From VGSG01 sp040756375 (lineage in GTDB: Bacteria; Desulfobacterota; Desulfomonilia; Desulfomonilales; Desulfomonilaceae): DNA of 64,000 bases. The translations under genes and the position numbers were made by a program. Shown here in pieces: positions 17,252 through 25,003 of this stretch; within the stretch, counting starts at the first letter, position 1, and the number at the start of each line of letters is the position of its first letter. The DNA is taken from the NCBI GenBank assembly GCA_040756375.1, contig JBFLZC010000003.1, positions 1 to 64,000 on the forward strand, given 5' to 3'. The notes under the pieces are model-generated. The model did not search any database. It saw only the letters and a list, made by a program, of their open reading frames with translations, and was not told the DNA's origin.

Positions 17252-18477
17252 GGTTTCTGCTCCAATCTCGCGGAGAGTTGTGCAACGTCTTTGTCGCCCC
17301 GTCCCGAGAGGCAGACAATGACCACCGCGTCTTTCTTCGTCCGAGGCGCAAGCTTTGTCAGGTGCGCCAATGCATGCGCGCTCTCCAATGCCGGCAAAAT
17401 TCCCTCGGTTTCCGCGAGCATCTGAAAGGCTTGCAAAGCTTCTTCATCGGTAGCGGTCTCATATGTGACTCTGCCCAAGTCCTTCAGATACCCGTGTTCA
17501 GGGCCCACGCCCGGATAATCCAAGCCGGCCGCGATGGAATGTGCTTCCAGAATCTGACCGTGCTCATCGTGCAACAGGTAACTTCGTGCGCCGTGCAGAA
17601 CGCCCATTGTGCCCGCGCTCAACGTTGCCGCGTGCCGCCCAGTCTCCACGCCTTCGCCCGCGGCCTCCACGCCGATCAGCTCCACGGGATCATCTAAGAA
17701 AGAATGAAAGAAGCCTATCGCGTTGCTTCCCGCTCCCACACATGCCACCAAAGCGTCGGGCAGGCGGCCTTCCCGTTCGATGATCTGCCTGCGTGTCTCC
17801 CGGCCGATGATTGACTGGAACTCTCGGACCATCATCGGGTACGGATGCGGCCCCACCACAGACCCAAGGATGTAATGGGTATCTCTCACGTGGGTCACCC
17901 ATGCCCGAATTGCCTCATTCACCGCATCCTTGAGCGAGCAGCTTCCGGAATGCACCGGCTCGACCTGCGCCCCGAGGAACTTCATGCGAGCTACATTGAG
18001 AGCTTGTCGTTCGATGTCCAGCGTGCCCATGTACACGACGCATTCCATTCCCAACAAAGCTGCGACAGTTGCAGAAGCCACCCCGTGCTGGCCCGCGCCG
18101 GTTTCTGCGATGATCCGCTTCTTGCCCATACGTTTGGCAAGCAGCCCTTGGCCGAGCGTATTGTTGATCTTGTGAGCGCCCGTGTGAGCCAAGTCTTCAC
18201 GCTTGAGGAATATCCTCGATCCACCGAGTTTTTCGCTGAGACGCCGAGCTTCATACAGGGGCGTCTCTCGGCCCACGTAGTGCCGGAGCAGCTCTTCCAA
18301 CTCTTTGTGGAAGCTCGGGTCGCGCAAAGCTTCCTTTAATGCTGCGTCCAGTTCCTGGAGCGCAGGCATCAAGGTTTCAGAGACGAAACGGCCGCCAAAT
18401 GCCCCGAAGCGCCCGCGTTCGTCAGGAACCCCGTGCCACGGTCTTTGCTGCACGGATAAACTGCTCGATTTTCGCAT
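17248..18477 (-). CDS. trpB: tryptophan synthase beta subunit
   Basis: It is PLP-dependent and joins indole and serine to tryptophan. The 409-aa protein belongs to the TrpB1 type, with Lys103 in AHKINN as the PLP Schiff-base residue, ETGAGQHG, the VGAGSNAIG phosphate loop and GRGDKD near the C-terminus. The ATG lies inside trpF, giving a 56-nt overlap; no better internal start is seen because the next candidate codons are not starts. The N-terminal 14 residues before DERGRFG are extra. Confidence 0.95.
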   Translation of the reverse strand: MRKSSSLSVQQRPWHGVPDERGRFGAFGGRFVSETLMPALQELDAALKEALRDPSFHKELEELLRHYVGRETPLYEARRLSEKLGGSRIFLKREDLAHTGAHKINNTLGQGLLAKRMGKKRIIAETGAGQHGVASATVAALLGMECVVYMGTLDIERQALNVARMKFLGAQVEPVHSGSCSLKDAVNEAIRAWVTHVRDTHYILGSVVGPHPYPMMVREFQSIIGRETRRQIIEREGRLPDALVACVGAGSNAIGFFHSFLDDPVELIGVEAAGEGVETGRHAATLSAGTMGVLHGARSYLLHDEHGQILEAHSIAAGLDYPGVGPEHGYLKDLGRVTYETATDEEALQAFQMLAETEGILPALESAHALAHLTKLAPRTKKDAVVIVCLSGRGDKDVAQLSARLEQKP

Positions 18478-19045
18478 GATCTTTTCTCCCAGGCCCTATC
18501 TCAACGCCGCTGGACACGTCCACGCCATAGGGCCTGACCATTTTGATAGCTTGAGTCACATTTTCCGGTGTCAGTCCACCTGCCAACAGGATCGGGCGTT
18601 TCTTTGCCACACCCACGGCAAGGCTCCAATCAAAGCTCTTGCCGGTGCCTCCTGCGACCGCCGCCGAATAGGTGTCCAGCAACAGAGTCGCATTGCCATA
18701 GCCATCAACACCAGCCGGTGCATCCCGACCCACTCGGACCGCTTTGATCACTTGCGGCGTGAGCTGAGCTACCATTTCTTCCGTTTCATCGCCGTGGAGC
18801 TGCACCATGTCGATGCCGCAGAATGATCTCAACTCCTGAATGCGACTTACGTTCTCGTTCACAAACACTCCAACCGTGGTCACGAACGGCGGCAACTGAG
18901 ATACGATGGCCCGAACCGCCTCCGGAGCCACCTGACGCGGACTTACCGCAAAGACAAAGCCCAGAGCATCCGCGCCCAAGTTCGCGGCTGCGAGAGCGTC
19001 TTCGAGGCAAGTGATGCCGCATATCTTCACCCTGACCACGGTCAT
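18422..19045 (-). CDS. trpF: phosphoribosylanthranilate isomerase
   Basis: It isomerises phosphoribosylanthranilate to CdRP. The TIM-barrel protein (207 aa) has KICGIT with catalytic Cys9, VQLHGDE, the LLLDTYS strand with catalytic Asp, and LAGGLTPENV for phosphate binding. The chosen ATG overlaps the trpC stop as ATGA; a TTG 12 nt upstream is an alternative. Its 3' end overlaps trpB by 56 nt. Confidence 0.93.
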   Translation of the reverse strand: MTVVRVKICGITCLEDALAAANLGADALGFVFAVSPRQVAPEAVRAIVSQLPPFVTTVGVFVNENVSRIQELRSFCGIDMVQLHGDETEEMVAQLTPQVIKAVRVGRDAPAGVDGYGNATLLLDTYSAAVAGGTGKSFDWSLAVGVAKKRPILLAGGLTPENVTQAIKMVRPYGVDVSSGVEIGPGRKDHAKIEQFIRAAKTVARGS

Positions 19046-19827
19046 CCCTCCACACAACAGAGCCGACGCAGCGCGGCGCCAGGATCCTGTGACCGCATCA
19101 GCGTCGTGCCGATGAGGAACGCGTCTGCTCCTGCTTCTCGGAGCATGGCAATATCTTCAGGCCCTGAGATGCCGCTCTCTGCCAGAACCAAGATGTCCTG
19201 TGGGACAAGGGGCCGAAGTCTCACAAAAGTCTCCAGATCCACCTGAAGCGTGCTCAGATTCCGGTTGTTTATGCCGATGATCCGCGGACTCAGCCCCAGC
19301 ACGCGTGCAAGCTCGGCTTCATGGTGCACCTCTACCACAGCAGTCATTCCCAAGTTCACGGTGGTCTCGAAAAGGCTGCTCAATTGCTTCGAGGGCAATG
19401 CCGCGGCAATGAGCAGCACCGCGTCCGCTCCGGCAACGCGAGCTTCGCAAATCTGAATCGGGTCCAGGATGAAATCTTTACGCAGAATGGGTAGATTTAC
19501 TGCATCCCGCACCTGTCGCAGGTCACCGAGGCTCCCGCCAAAAAAAGGACCGTCAGTCAGCACCGAAACAGCCGAGGCACCAGCCTGTTCGTAAGTCTGC
19601 GCGAGCTGCCCCACGTCATGCACATCAGCGAGCGCTCCTTGAGACGGCGAAGATCGCTTGATCTCCGCGATTACCGACACATGAGAGCAGTTTCGCAGCG
19701 CCGCCGTCAAATCGATGCACGCAGGCCCACTCATGGCTCGCTCATGAAGCGCGACAATGTTGGTTTCCGCTCTCAGGCGATGGATTTCTTCCATCTTGCT
19801 GTCCAGAATGTGCGCCAAAATGCTCAT
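19042..19827 (-). CDS. trpC: indole-3-glycerol-phosphate synthase
   Basis: It closes the indole ring from CdRP. The 261-aa protein has the family signature EIKRSSPSQG with catalytic lysine, LTDGPFFGGS, LRKDFILDP, GINNRNL and ESGIS. It is a separate gene, not fused to trpF. It follows trpD after a 193-bp gap that contains a palindromic element, whereas most other neighbours overlap. Confidence 0.95.
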   Translation of the reverse strand: MSILAHILDSKMEEIHRLRAETNIVALHERAMSGPACIDLTAALRNCSHVSVIAEIKRSSPSQGALADVHDVGQLAQTYEQAGASAVSVLTDGPFFGGSLGDLRQVRDAVNLPILRKDFILDPIQICEARVAGADAVLLIAAALPSKQLSSLFETTVNLGMTAVVEVHHEAELARVLGLSPRIIGINNRNLSTLQVDLETFVRLRPLVPQDILVLAESGISGPEDIAMLREAGADAFLIGTTLMRSQDPGAALRRLCCVEG

Positions 19828-19954
19828 CGTGATTTACTTTCCTGCAGCTCCTTGCAATACGTTCTCTGTTCGTCGGCTCACAAACAATCTTGCGTCCACA
19901 TTGGCTTGCGTGCACCCGTTGTGTTACTGCCGCTCCGGTGGAACGGGTTGGAAA

Positions 19955-20023
19955 AATAGGAGTTTTTGGGGAGCCCCGCGGGACGCGGGGTTCAAAAGCT
20001 CCTAACGTTTGCACCCGCTTCTA
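19955..20023 (-). repeat. TAGAAGCG palindromic element at the trpD stop codon
   Basis: On the minus strand this reads TAGAAGCGGGTGCAAACG, then an inner CCCCGCGTCCCGCGGGG palindrome, then CCCCAAAAACTCCTA. The first TAG is the trpD stop codon. It is related to the copies at 24900 and 41043, with a different inner palindrome shared with the 3024 copy. Confidence 0.75.
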
Positions 20024-21112
20024 AATGCCAGCTCCACCGGCCTTCTTGGATCGGGACGCGCAGTCGGTAGCCACGGAAATCAGCCCATTGAGCTTCTCAA
20101 GCGCCTTTCCTGAATCAATAGCCTCCGAAGCCAGAGCTACACCGTCCTGCATCGATCCTGCGCGACCGGCCGCGACCAGCGCAGCCGCGGCATTGAGCAG
20201 CACCATGTCCTTTCGAGCTCCGTCTTGACCGTTGAGGATGTTCAGGATAATGGACGCGTTCTCTGGTGCGTCCCCGCCGCGTATCTCCTCAGCGCGGGCT
20301 CTTTTCAGGCCCACCTCCTCCGGAACCAGCGTGTACGTGGAAACTTCGCCCTCATGGAGCCTCGTAATTTTCGTGGGGCCGGTGATGCTGATCTCGTCGT
20401 AGCTCCCGTCGCCAAACACCACGAATGAGCTGCGAGAGCCAAGCTTCAGCAGCACTTGGGCCATAGTCTCGGTCAGATCTTCTCGGTAGACTCCGAGCAC
20501 CTGAACAGAAGCGCCCGCGGGATTGGTCAACGGCCCGAGCACATTGAAGATCGTGCGAAGCCCTATTTCTCTGCGAGGCCCTGCAACGTGGCGCATCGCG
20601 CCGTGGAGCAGCGGCGCATACAAGAACCCGATGCCTACCCGATCGATGCATTCACCGACCTGTTCCGGCGTCAGGTCCAGCGGCACTCCAAGCGCTTCCA
20701 CCACATCCGCGCTGCCACAGAGGCTGGAAACCGACCGGTTGCCGTGTTTGGCCACTTTCACGCCTGCCCCGGCCACCACAAAGGCCGTTGCAGTGGATAC
20801 GTTGAAAGTCCTCGTGCCGTCTCCGCCTGTGCCGCATGTGTCCGCAATGGTCTCCCGGTCCCAATTGATCTCATCCCGATCCACAGAAACATTGGAATTG
20901 CCTACCGGGATTTTGATGCTCTTCGTACGCATGACCCTGGCAGCGCCGGTGATCTCATCGACGCTTTCGCCTTTCATGCGCAGGGCAATCAACAAGGCCC
21001 CGATCTGCGCTTGAGTGGCTTTGCCTTCGGTGACCTCATCCATCACCTGCATCATTTCTGCTTCTGAGAGGTCAGTGCCTCCCACAGCCTTTGCTATCGC
21101 TTCCTGGATCAT
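20021..21112 (-). CDS. trpD: anthranilate phosphoribosyltransferase
   Basis: It transfers phosphoribose from PRPP to anthranilate. The 363-aa protein has DTCGTGGDG and NVST (PRPP loop), KHGNRSVSS, GPLTNPA and LNAAAAL. There is no fused glutaminase domain. It overlaps trpE by 4 nt (ATGA). Its TAG stop codon lies at the border of a dispersed repeat. The C-terminus (SKKAGGAGI) is slightly long and probably poorly ordered. Confidence 0.95.
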   Translation of the reverse strand: MIQEAIAKAVGGTDLSEAEMMQVMDEVTEGKATQAQIGALLIALRMKGESVDEITGAARVMRTKSIKIPVGNSNVSVDRDEINWDRETIADTCGTGGDGTRTFNVSTATAFVVAGAGVKVAKHGNRSVSSLCGSADVVEALGVPLDLTPEQVGECIDRVGIGFLYAPLLHGAMRHVAGPRREIGLRTIFNVLGPLTNPAGASVQVLGVYREDLTETMAQVLLKLGSRSSFVVFGDGSYDEISITGPTKITRLHEGEVSTYTLVPEEVGLKRARAEEIRGGDAPENASIILNILNGQDGARKDMVLLNAAAALVAAGRAGSMQDGVALASEAIDSGKALEKLNGLISVATDCASRSKKAGGAGI

Positions 21113-22497
21113 AATTCCCCCTTGGCCGCGGCCTGGAGCGCGAAAAGGCTCTGCGCAGCCTTATTTTGGATTTCCTTGTATTCCATCTCAGGAACGGAAT
21201 CGGCCACGATTCCAGCTCCCACCCGCACTGTGAAACGATCGCCCTGGAACAGCACCGTGCGAATCGCTATGCACGTGTCCATGCGACCGTTCGGGCCGAA
21301 ATAACCCACCGCGCCTGCGTACGGGCCGCGGCCGACCTGCTCCAGCTCGTCGATGATCTCCATCGCTCGCACTTTTGGAGCACCCGAGACTGTGCCCGCG
21401 GGAAAACCCGCGATGAACGCATCTACCGCGTCTGCATCCTCACGCAGCACGCCCTGCACTTGGGACACCACATGCATCACGTGACTGTAACGCTCCACAG
21501 ACATGTACGGGTCCACGGTCACAGTGCCGTACTGGCTGACCCGGCCCACATCGTTGCGGCCCAAGTCCACGAGCATGATGTGTTCGGCAAGCTCCTTTTC
21601 AGAGCTCATCATCTCCTTTTCAAGCTCCTTGTCTCGGCGAGGATCGTCCGAGCGGCCCCGTGTCCCCGCGATCGGCCGCACCGTCACAATCCCGCGATCC
21701 ACCTTGACCAGCGTCTCCGGCGAGGAACCGATGAGCTTGTATTCGCCGAAATCAAGGAAAAACATGTAAGGCGAAGGGCTTCTGACACGCAGGCGGCGGT
21801 ACACTTCAAACGGATCGAGGTCGGTTTCGCCTCCGAAATTGTCGGAGAGCACCACCTGGAAGATGTCGCCAGCCTTTATGTATTCCTGGCCTGTCTTGAC
21901 TGCTTCGTAGAATCGTTCCCGCGGCGGAGCTTCCACAGCGATCTTGCCGGGCCGAGCAGATAGCAAGAGCGGCTGCTTCAGGGCCTGTTCCATATCATCG
22001 ACTTTGGCGGCGCACGCGGACTCGTCCGTATCGATAGCGAGGAGGATCATGACCTTGCGCCGGTGATCGAACACCACAAATCGAGAAGGGAAAACCAGCC
22101 GAGCAACAGGCAGGGACAACGGTCGCGCCCCGGGAAGGCGCTCGATGAGCCGCACCGCATCGTACCCGACAAAGCCCATGAGCGAGCCCACCGCGGGCAT
22201 TTGAGAGAAAGGCTCGCACACAAAGTTCTTCGCGTGTGACCGGATACGATCGAAGAACTCGGAAGCCGGCAACTCTTTGCTTTGGTCCTTGTCCCACCAG
22301 AGGAGCTTGTCCTGTTCCAGTTGCAAGCCGGAAATCGGGTCGCACGCGACGATGGAGTAACGTCCCGTGATGTCTTTGGTTTCTACACTTTCCAACAGGA
22401 ACGAATCGGGCCGTTGCCGGCACAACTTCAGATATGCCGAAACGGGCGTTTCCATGTCGGCCAGTCGTTCTCTGCTTACCACTCTTAACGTGGGCAT
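21109..22497 (-). CDS. trpE: anthranilate synthase component I
   Basis: It makes anthranilate from chorismate with ammonia from TrpG. The 462-aa protein carries LLES at residues 34-37, part of the known Trp feedback site, so allosteric inhibition by Trp is expected. Chorismate-binding motifs follow: AGDIFQVVLS, GSSPETLV, RPIAGTRGR, ELAEHIMLVDLGRND, GTVSGAPK and GAGIVADS. The start has GGAGGT 5 nt upstream and sits immediately after the attenuator terminator. It is the first structural gene of the long trp-aro unit. Confidence 0.96.
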   Translation of the reverse strand: MPTLRVVSRERLADMETPVSAYLKLCRQRPDSFLLESVETKDITGRYSIVACDPISGLQLEQDKLLWWDKDQSKELPASEFFDRIRSHAKNFVCEPFSQMPAVGSLMGFVGYDAVRLIERLPGARPLSLPVARLVFPSRFVVFDHRRKVMILLAIDTDESACAAKVDDMEQALKQPLLLSARPGKIAVEAPPRERFYEAVKTGQEYIKAGDIFQVVLSDNFGGETDLDPFEVYRRLRVRSPSPYMFFLDFGEYKLIGSSPETLVKVDRGIVTVRPIAGTRGRSDDPRRDKELEKEMMSSEKELAEHIMLVDLGRNDVGRVSQYGTVTVDPYMSVERYSHVMHVVSQVQGVLREDADAVDAFIAGFPAGTVSGAPKVRAMEIIDELEQVGRGPYAGAVGYFGPNGRMDTCIAIRTVLFQGDRFTVRVGAGIVADSVPEMEYKEIQNKAAQSLFALQAAAKGEL

Positions 22498-22513
22498 GTG
22501 CCACCTCCGGGCG

Positions 22514-22558
22514 ATAAAAAAACAAAAAGCCCACCGGGAAGTTATCCACGGTGGGCTT
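22514..22558 (-). terminator. trp-aro operon attenuator terminator
   Basis: A 10-bp perfect stem (AAGCCCACCG/CGGTGGGCTT) is followed on the minus strand by TTTTTGTTTTTTT, then the trpE Shine-Dalgarno. The 5' arm CCCACCG is also complementary to CGGTGGG inside the leader peptide gene (about 22603-22609), giving a mutually exclusive antiterminator. Confidence 0.9.
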
Positions 22559-22589
22559 AGTCGATTCAGGTTGCTCTGAGGCTCAGACT

Positions 22590-22748
22590 CTACGCACTAC
22601 CTCCCACCGCGGATCGATAGGGCCACCACCAGCCATAATAGTAAGCGAAATTCCGGAAGGAACCGCGGTCCTCGGGCGAGCACAAAGAGCGGGTGTCCGC
22701 CTCTTCAGCGAGGAAATGGGACGTAAGATCTGTGAGGCTTGAGCTCAT
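22590..22748 (-). CDS. trpL: 52-aa leader peptide with Tyr-Tyr-Tyr-Gly-Trp-Trp-Trp
   Basis: The ORF runs from ATG at 22748 to TAG at 22590. Residues 36-42 are YYYGWWW (the Trp codons lie at 22623-22631) and residues 43-52 follow before the stop. Just after the Trp codons lies CGGTGGG, which can pair either with upstream leader sequence or with the 5' arm of the terminator, the classical 2:3 versus 3:4 arrangement. Stalling at Trp codons would free the antiterminator. The three Tyr codons directly upstream could add a second, tyrosine signal, fitting an operon that also contains the common shikimate genes. The ATG is only about 9 nt from the -10 box, so translation may be leaderless; a TTG at codon 22 is the only in-frame alternative. 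Confidence 0.85.
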   Translation of the reverse strand: MSSSLTDLTSHFLAEEADTRSLCSPEDRGSFRNFAYYYGWWWPYRSAVGGSA

Positions 22749-22757
22749 AAACACGTT

Positions 22758-22785
22758 ATTATAGACGCACGCGATCCCGAGTCAA
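22758..22785 (-). promoter_or_regulatory. near-consensus sigma-70 promoter of the trp-aro operon
   Basis: TTGACT (22780-22785) and a perfect TATAAT (22758-22763) are separated by 16 nt on the minus strand, immediately upstream of the leader peptide ATG. No operator palindrome for a TrpR-type repressor was recognised over it. Confidence 0.85.
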
Positions 22786-22805
22786 GAGGAAAATCGAAAA
22801 ACCGC

Positions 22806-22920
22806 TTTGAAGCAGCCGCAAATCATTTGAGCTCTTGAAGAAGTGGCCGGGGAGGCCCTTTTTGGCAAAAAGGGCCTCCCCGGACCCCTCCCCAAAAACT
22901 CCTATATTTCCACCGCTTCC
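22806..22920 (+). repeat. TAGAAGCG/AGGAGTTTTTGG palindromic element
   Basis: The segment contains CATTTGAGCTCTTGAAGAAG, GGCCGGGGAGGCCC, TTTTTGGCAAAAA, GGGCCTCCCCGGACC and CCCCAAAAACTCCTA, with CCGCTT-type ends. This is one of the most complete copies. It lies just upstream of the trp promoter, pointing away from the operon. Confidence 0.85.
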
Positions 22921-23368
22921 AGTGGATTTGGGGTTACACAGAGGATGCAAATAGACCAAATCGCGGTCGCAGGTGCTGGCTACCAACCGAAAAACAGCCT
23001 TTTGCGGCAAGTTCTAAGCGTTGGGTGACCCGTAGGTCGGATTGAGCGCAGCGAAACCCGACATGTAACCCCACGAACTGTGCTGGTACCTCTGCTTTGA
23101 TGTGAAAAGCCGTACGATCAAATGCTCAGGACCATTCTAATCAGTTCTAATGGCCAATCTCTCCGGATGCGACAGAGTTCTCCTTGTTCGGGACACAGGC
23201 CTCAGTTTCATTTGCCCAGGGGCCCGCGCTGAGATATGCTTCTGTCGACAACAAATTGTGAAGTTGGACAGAGCTGTAACGTAGCCGACTCCTGTTCGCG
23301 TCCAGGGCTTGCTCAATTCCCCGGCCCTCACCTCCGAAACGTGCGTTAAGCGCAGAGAGGGAGGTCTC
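22921..23368. other. gene-free interval with GTAGGTCGGATTGAGCGCAGCG repeat
   Basis: No supported gene. At about 23029-23066 there is the widespread bacterial intergenic sequence family TAGGTCGGATTGAGCGCAGC, ending GAAACCCGACAT, an inverted repeat (GTCGG..., ...CCGAC). The rest shows nothing recognisable; an apparent 197-codon minus-strand ORF is the antisense of the ankyrin gene. Confidence 0.6.
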
Positions 23369-24424
23369 ATGTCAAAGCACAGCAGCCGCATCTTTCTGAT
23401 TAGCGTAATGCTTGCGACAGGCCTGATGCTTGTGCTGGCAACTTCTTTGGGCATTGCCGAAACCCACGGCAAGAATAAGGCTTTGATAGAGGCTGCCGGC
23501 AAAGGCAACCTGCAAGAAGTCGAACGCCTCTTGAATAGTGGCGCAGATGTTAACGCGACGAACAAGTACGGCGAGACAGCTTTCTTGTGCGCGGCGGAGG
23601 GAGGTTTCCTTGACGTGGTAAGGCTGCTGTTGGACAAAGGTGCTGATATCCATGCCACTTCCGAGGATGGCAGGAACGGTTGGACTGCCCTCAAATGTGC
23701 GGTGTGGTGGAGCCGAGCTGATGTGGTCAAACTCCTTCTGGACAGGGGTGCTGATGTGAATCAAAAAACAGGCTTTGGTGACACCGCGCTCATGACTGCC
23801 GCCTGGAAGAGTAACCCGGAGATCGTCCGACTGCTGCTAGACAGGGGAGCTGACGTCAACGCTGAACATTCCTTTGGATATACGGCATTGTTGTATGCTC
23901 TTGTGCATCATCGCGAGGAAGTGGCGAAACTACTCGATCAGAGGGGTGCCAAAAAGACCCTGGCCGTAGCAGCCATTACGGGAGATGTTAAAACGGTTCG
24001 GCGCTTCATTCGCGAAGGCGCAAAGGTCAACCCTCAGGACGAATCTGAATACCCGCTCCTCATGAGGGCCGCGGAGGGAGGCCACTTAAGAGTCGTTAAG
24101 GTCTTATTGAACAGCAGCGCGGACGTCGACGCCAGCAGATACGGCTACACAGCCCTGATGGTGGCTGCCCGAAACCGGCACGCCACAGTGGTGAAGGCGC
24201 TTCTGAACAAAGGGGCTAATGTTAACGCCAAGAACAATGGAGGCTATACGGTTTTGATGGAAGCCGCCACAGGCGGCCATGTGGATATCGTGAGACTGCT
24301 TCTGAACAAAGGCGCCGATATCAATGCGAAAGGCGAGTATGACCGGACGGCCCTGCAAATAGCACGGCAGAAAGGTTACGAAGAAATCGTGGAACTTCTC
24401 CGGGCTCGCGGCGCAAAGGAATAG
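23369..24424 (+). CDS. exported ankyrin-repeat protein
   Basis: The 351-aa protein starts with a signal peptide (about residues 1-31, hydrophobic core FLISVMLATGLMLVLATSLG). It is then made almost entirely of about nine ankyrin repeats, with the consensus GxTALMxAAxxGHxxVVxLLLxxGADVNAK repeated roughly every 33 residues. GGAGGT 4-5 nt before this ATG decides the start over an in-frame one 60 nt earlier. Ankyrin stacks bind proteins; an exported one is expected to work in the periplasm or at the surface. The partner cannot be inferred. It stands alone between repeat-rich spacers. Confidence 0.9.
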   Translation: MSKHSSRIFLISVMLATGLMLVLATSLGIAETHGKNKALIEAAGKGNLQEVERLLNSGADVNATNKYGETAFLCAAEGGFLDVVRLLLDKGADIHATSEDGRNGWTALKCAVWWSRADVVKLLLDRGADVNQKTGFGDTALMTAAWKSNPEIVRLLLDRGADVNAEHSFGYTALLYALVHHREEVAKLLDQRGAKKTLAVAAITGDVKTVRRFIREGAKVNPQDESEYPLLMRAAEGGHLRVVKVLLNSSADVDASRYGYTALMVAARNRHATVVKALLNKGANVNAKNNGGYTVLMEAATGGHVDIVRLLLNKGADINAKGEYDRTALQIARQKGYEEIVELLRARGAKE

Positions 24425-24462
24425 TCCATTGCGACTCCAAGTGTGGCTTGTAATATCGCATC

Positions 24463-24714
24463 TCATAAACCCTTCGTCGTTTCTCTGACCTCCCACCAAT
24501 CCTCGTATTCATGATGTCTGAGGTCATATATTCGGCCATCGACCGTTTCTATTTTGAAATAGAGGTACTCCGGTTCCCGCCAGGATTCGAGGATGGTGCG
24601 AACTTCGATTTCGCGGTCGTCTAGGAGAAACGAGGTGGGTCTTTCATCCGCCCGGAAGCTAGCCAGACAGCGAACTTCGGTAAGGTTCCACAGTTTTGAA
24701 TCAATGTTGGCCAT
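24463..24714 (-). CDS. small conserved protein, DUF6504-like
   Basis: An 83-aa protein has a block typical of a small conserved family: RPTSFLLDDREIEV, then a Trp/Pro segment, YFKIETVDGRIYDLRHHEYEDWWEVRE. The family assignment is from memory of such sequences and not verified. No signal peptide or membrane segment is seen. The ATG is chosen because a GTG 39 nt upstream lies inside a dispersed repeat; neither has a clear Shine-Dalgarno. It converges with the ankyrin gene, the two stops being 38 bp apart. Confidence 0.65.
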   Translation of the reverse strand: MANIDSKLWNLTEVRCLASFRADERPTSFLLDDREIEVRTILESWREPEYLYFKIETVDGRIYDLRHHEYEDWWEVRETTKGL

Positions 24715-24720
24715 GGTAGG

Positions 24721-24833
24721 AGATCGGTAGGGACCGGCTTCCCCCCGGTTCACGGTCGAGGTAGGCTCTGCCGGTCTGAGTTAGTTGACATTCTTAAGAA
24801 AGATGTACCGGCACGGAGGCCGGCACCTACCAA
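24721..24833 (+). repeat. dispersed repeat, copy 2 (GACATTCTTAAGAAAGATGT...)
   Basis: This is the inverted counterpart of positions 1-83: GGTAGGGACCGGC, a middle part, TTCTTAAGAA and ACCGGCACGGAGGCCGGCACC. It ends with CCGGCACGGAGGCCGG, an imperfect palindrome. Confidence 0.7.
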
Positions 24834-24899
24834 TGTCCAAGCGGCAATCGGCCATTATTTTTGACACTTGCTACATTACGATGCCGCGGGATATGTACG

Positions 24900-25003
24900 G
24901 AAAGGTAGGAGTTTTTGGGGAGGGGTCCGGGGAGGCCCTTTTTGCCAAAAAGGGCCTCCCCCCCCACTTCTTCAATAGCTCAAACCCTTTGTAAACGCTT
25001 CTA
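24900..25003 (-). repeat. TAGAAGCG palindromic element at the stop codon of the outer membrane gene
   Basis: On the minus strand it reads TAGAAGCGTTTACAAAGGG, TTTGAGCTATTGAAGAAG, a GGGGGGAGGCCC arm, TTTTTGGCAAAAA, GGGCCTCCCCGGACC, and CCAAAAACTCCTA. The first TAG is the stop codon of the gene at 25001. The strong hairpin makes it a likely terminator. Confidence 0.85.

Noticed and set aside
23137..23730. 197-codon minus-strand ORF
   Set aside because: Mostly antisense to the ankyrin gene, which has a signal peptide, a Shine-Dalgarno and clear repeats.
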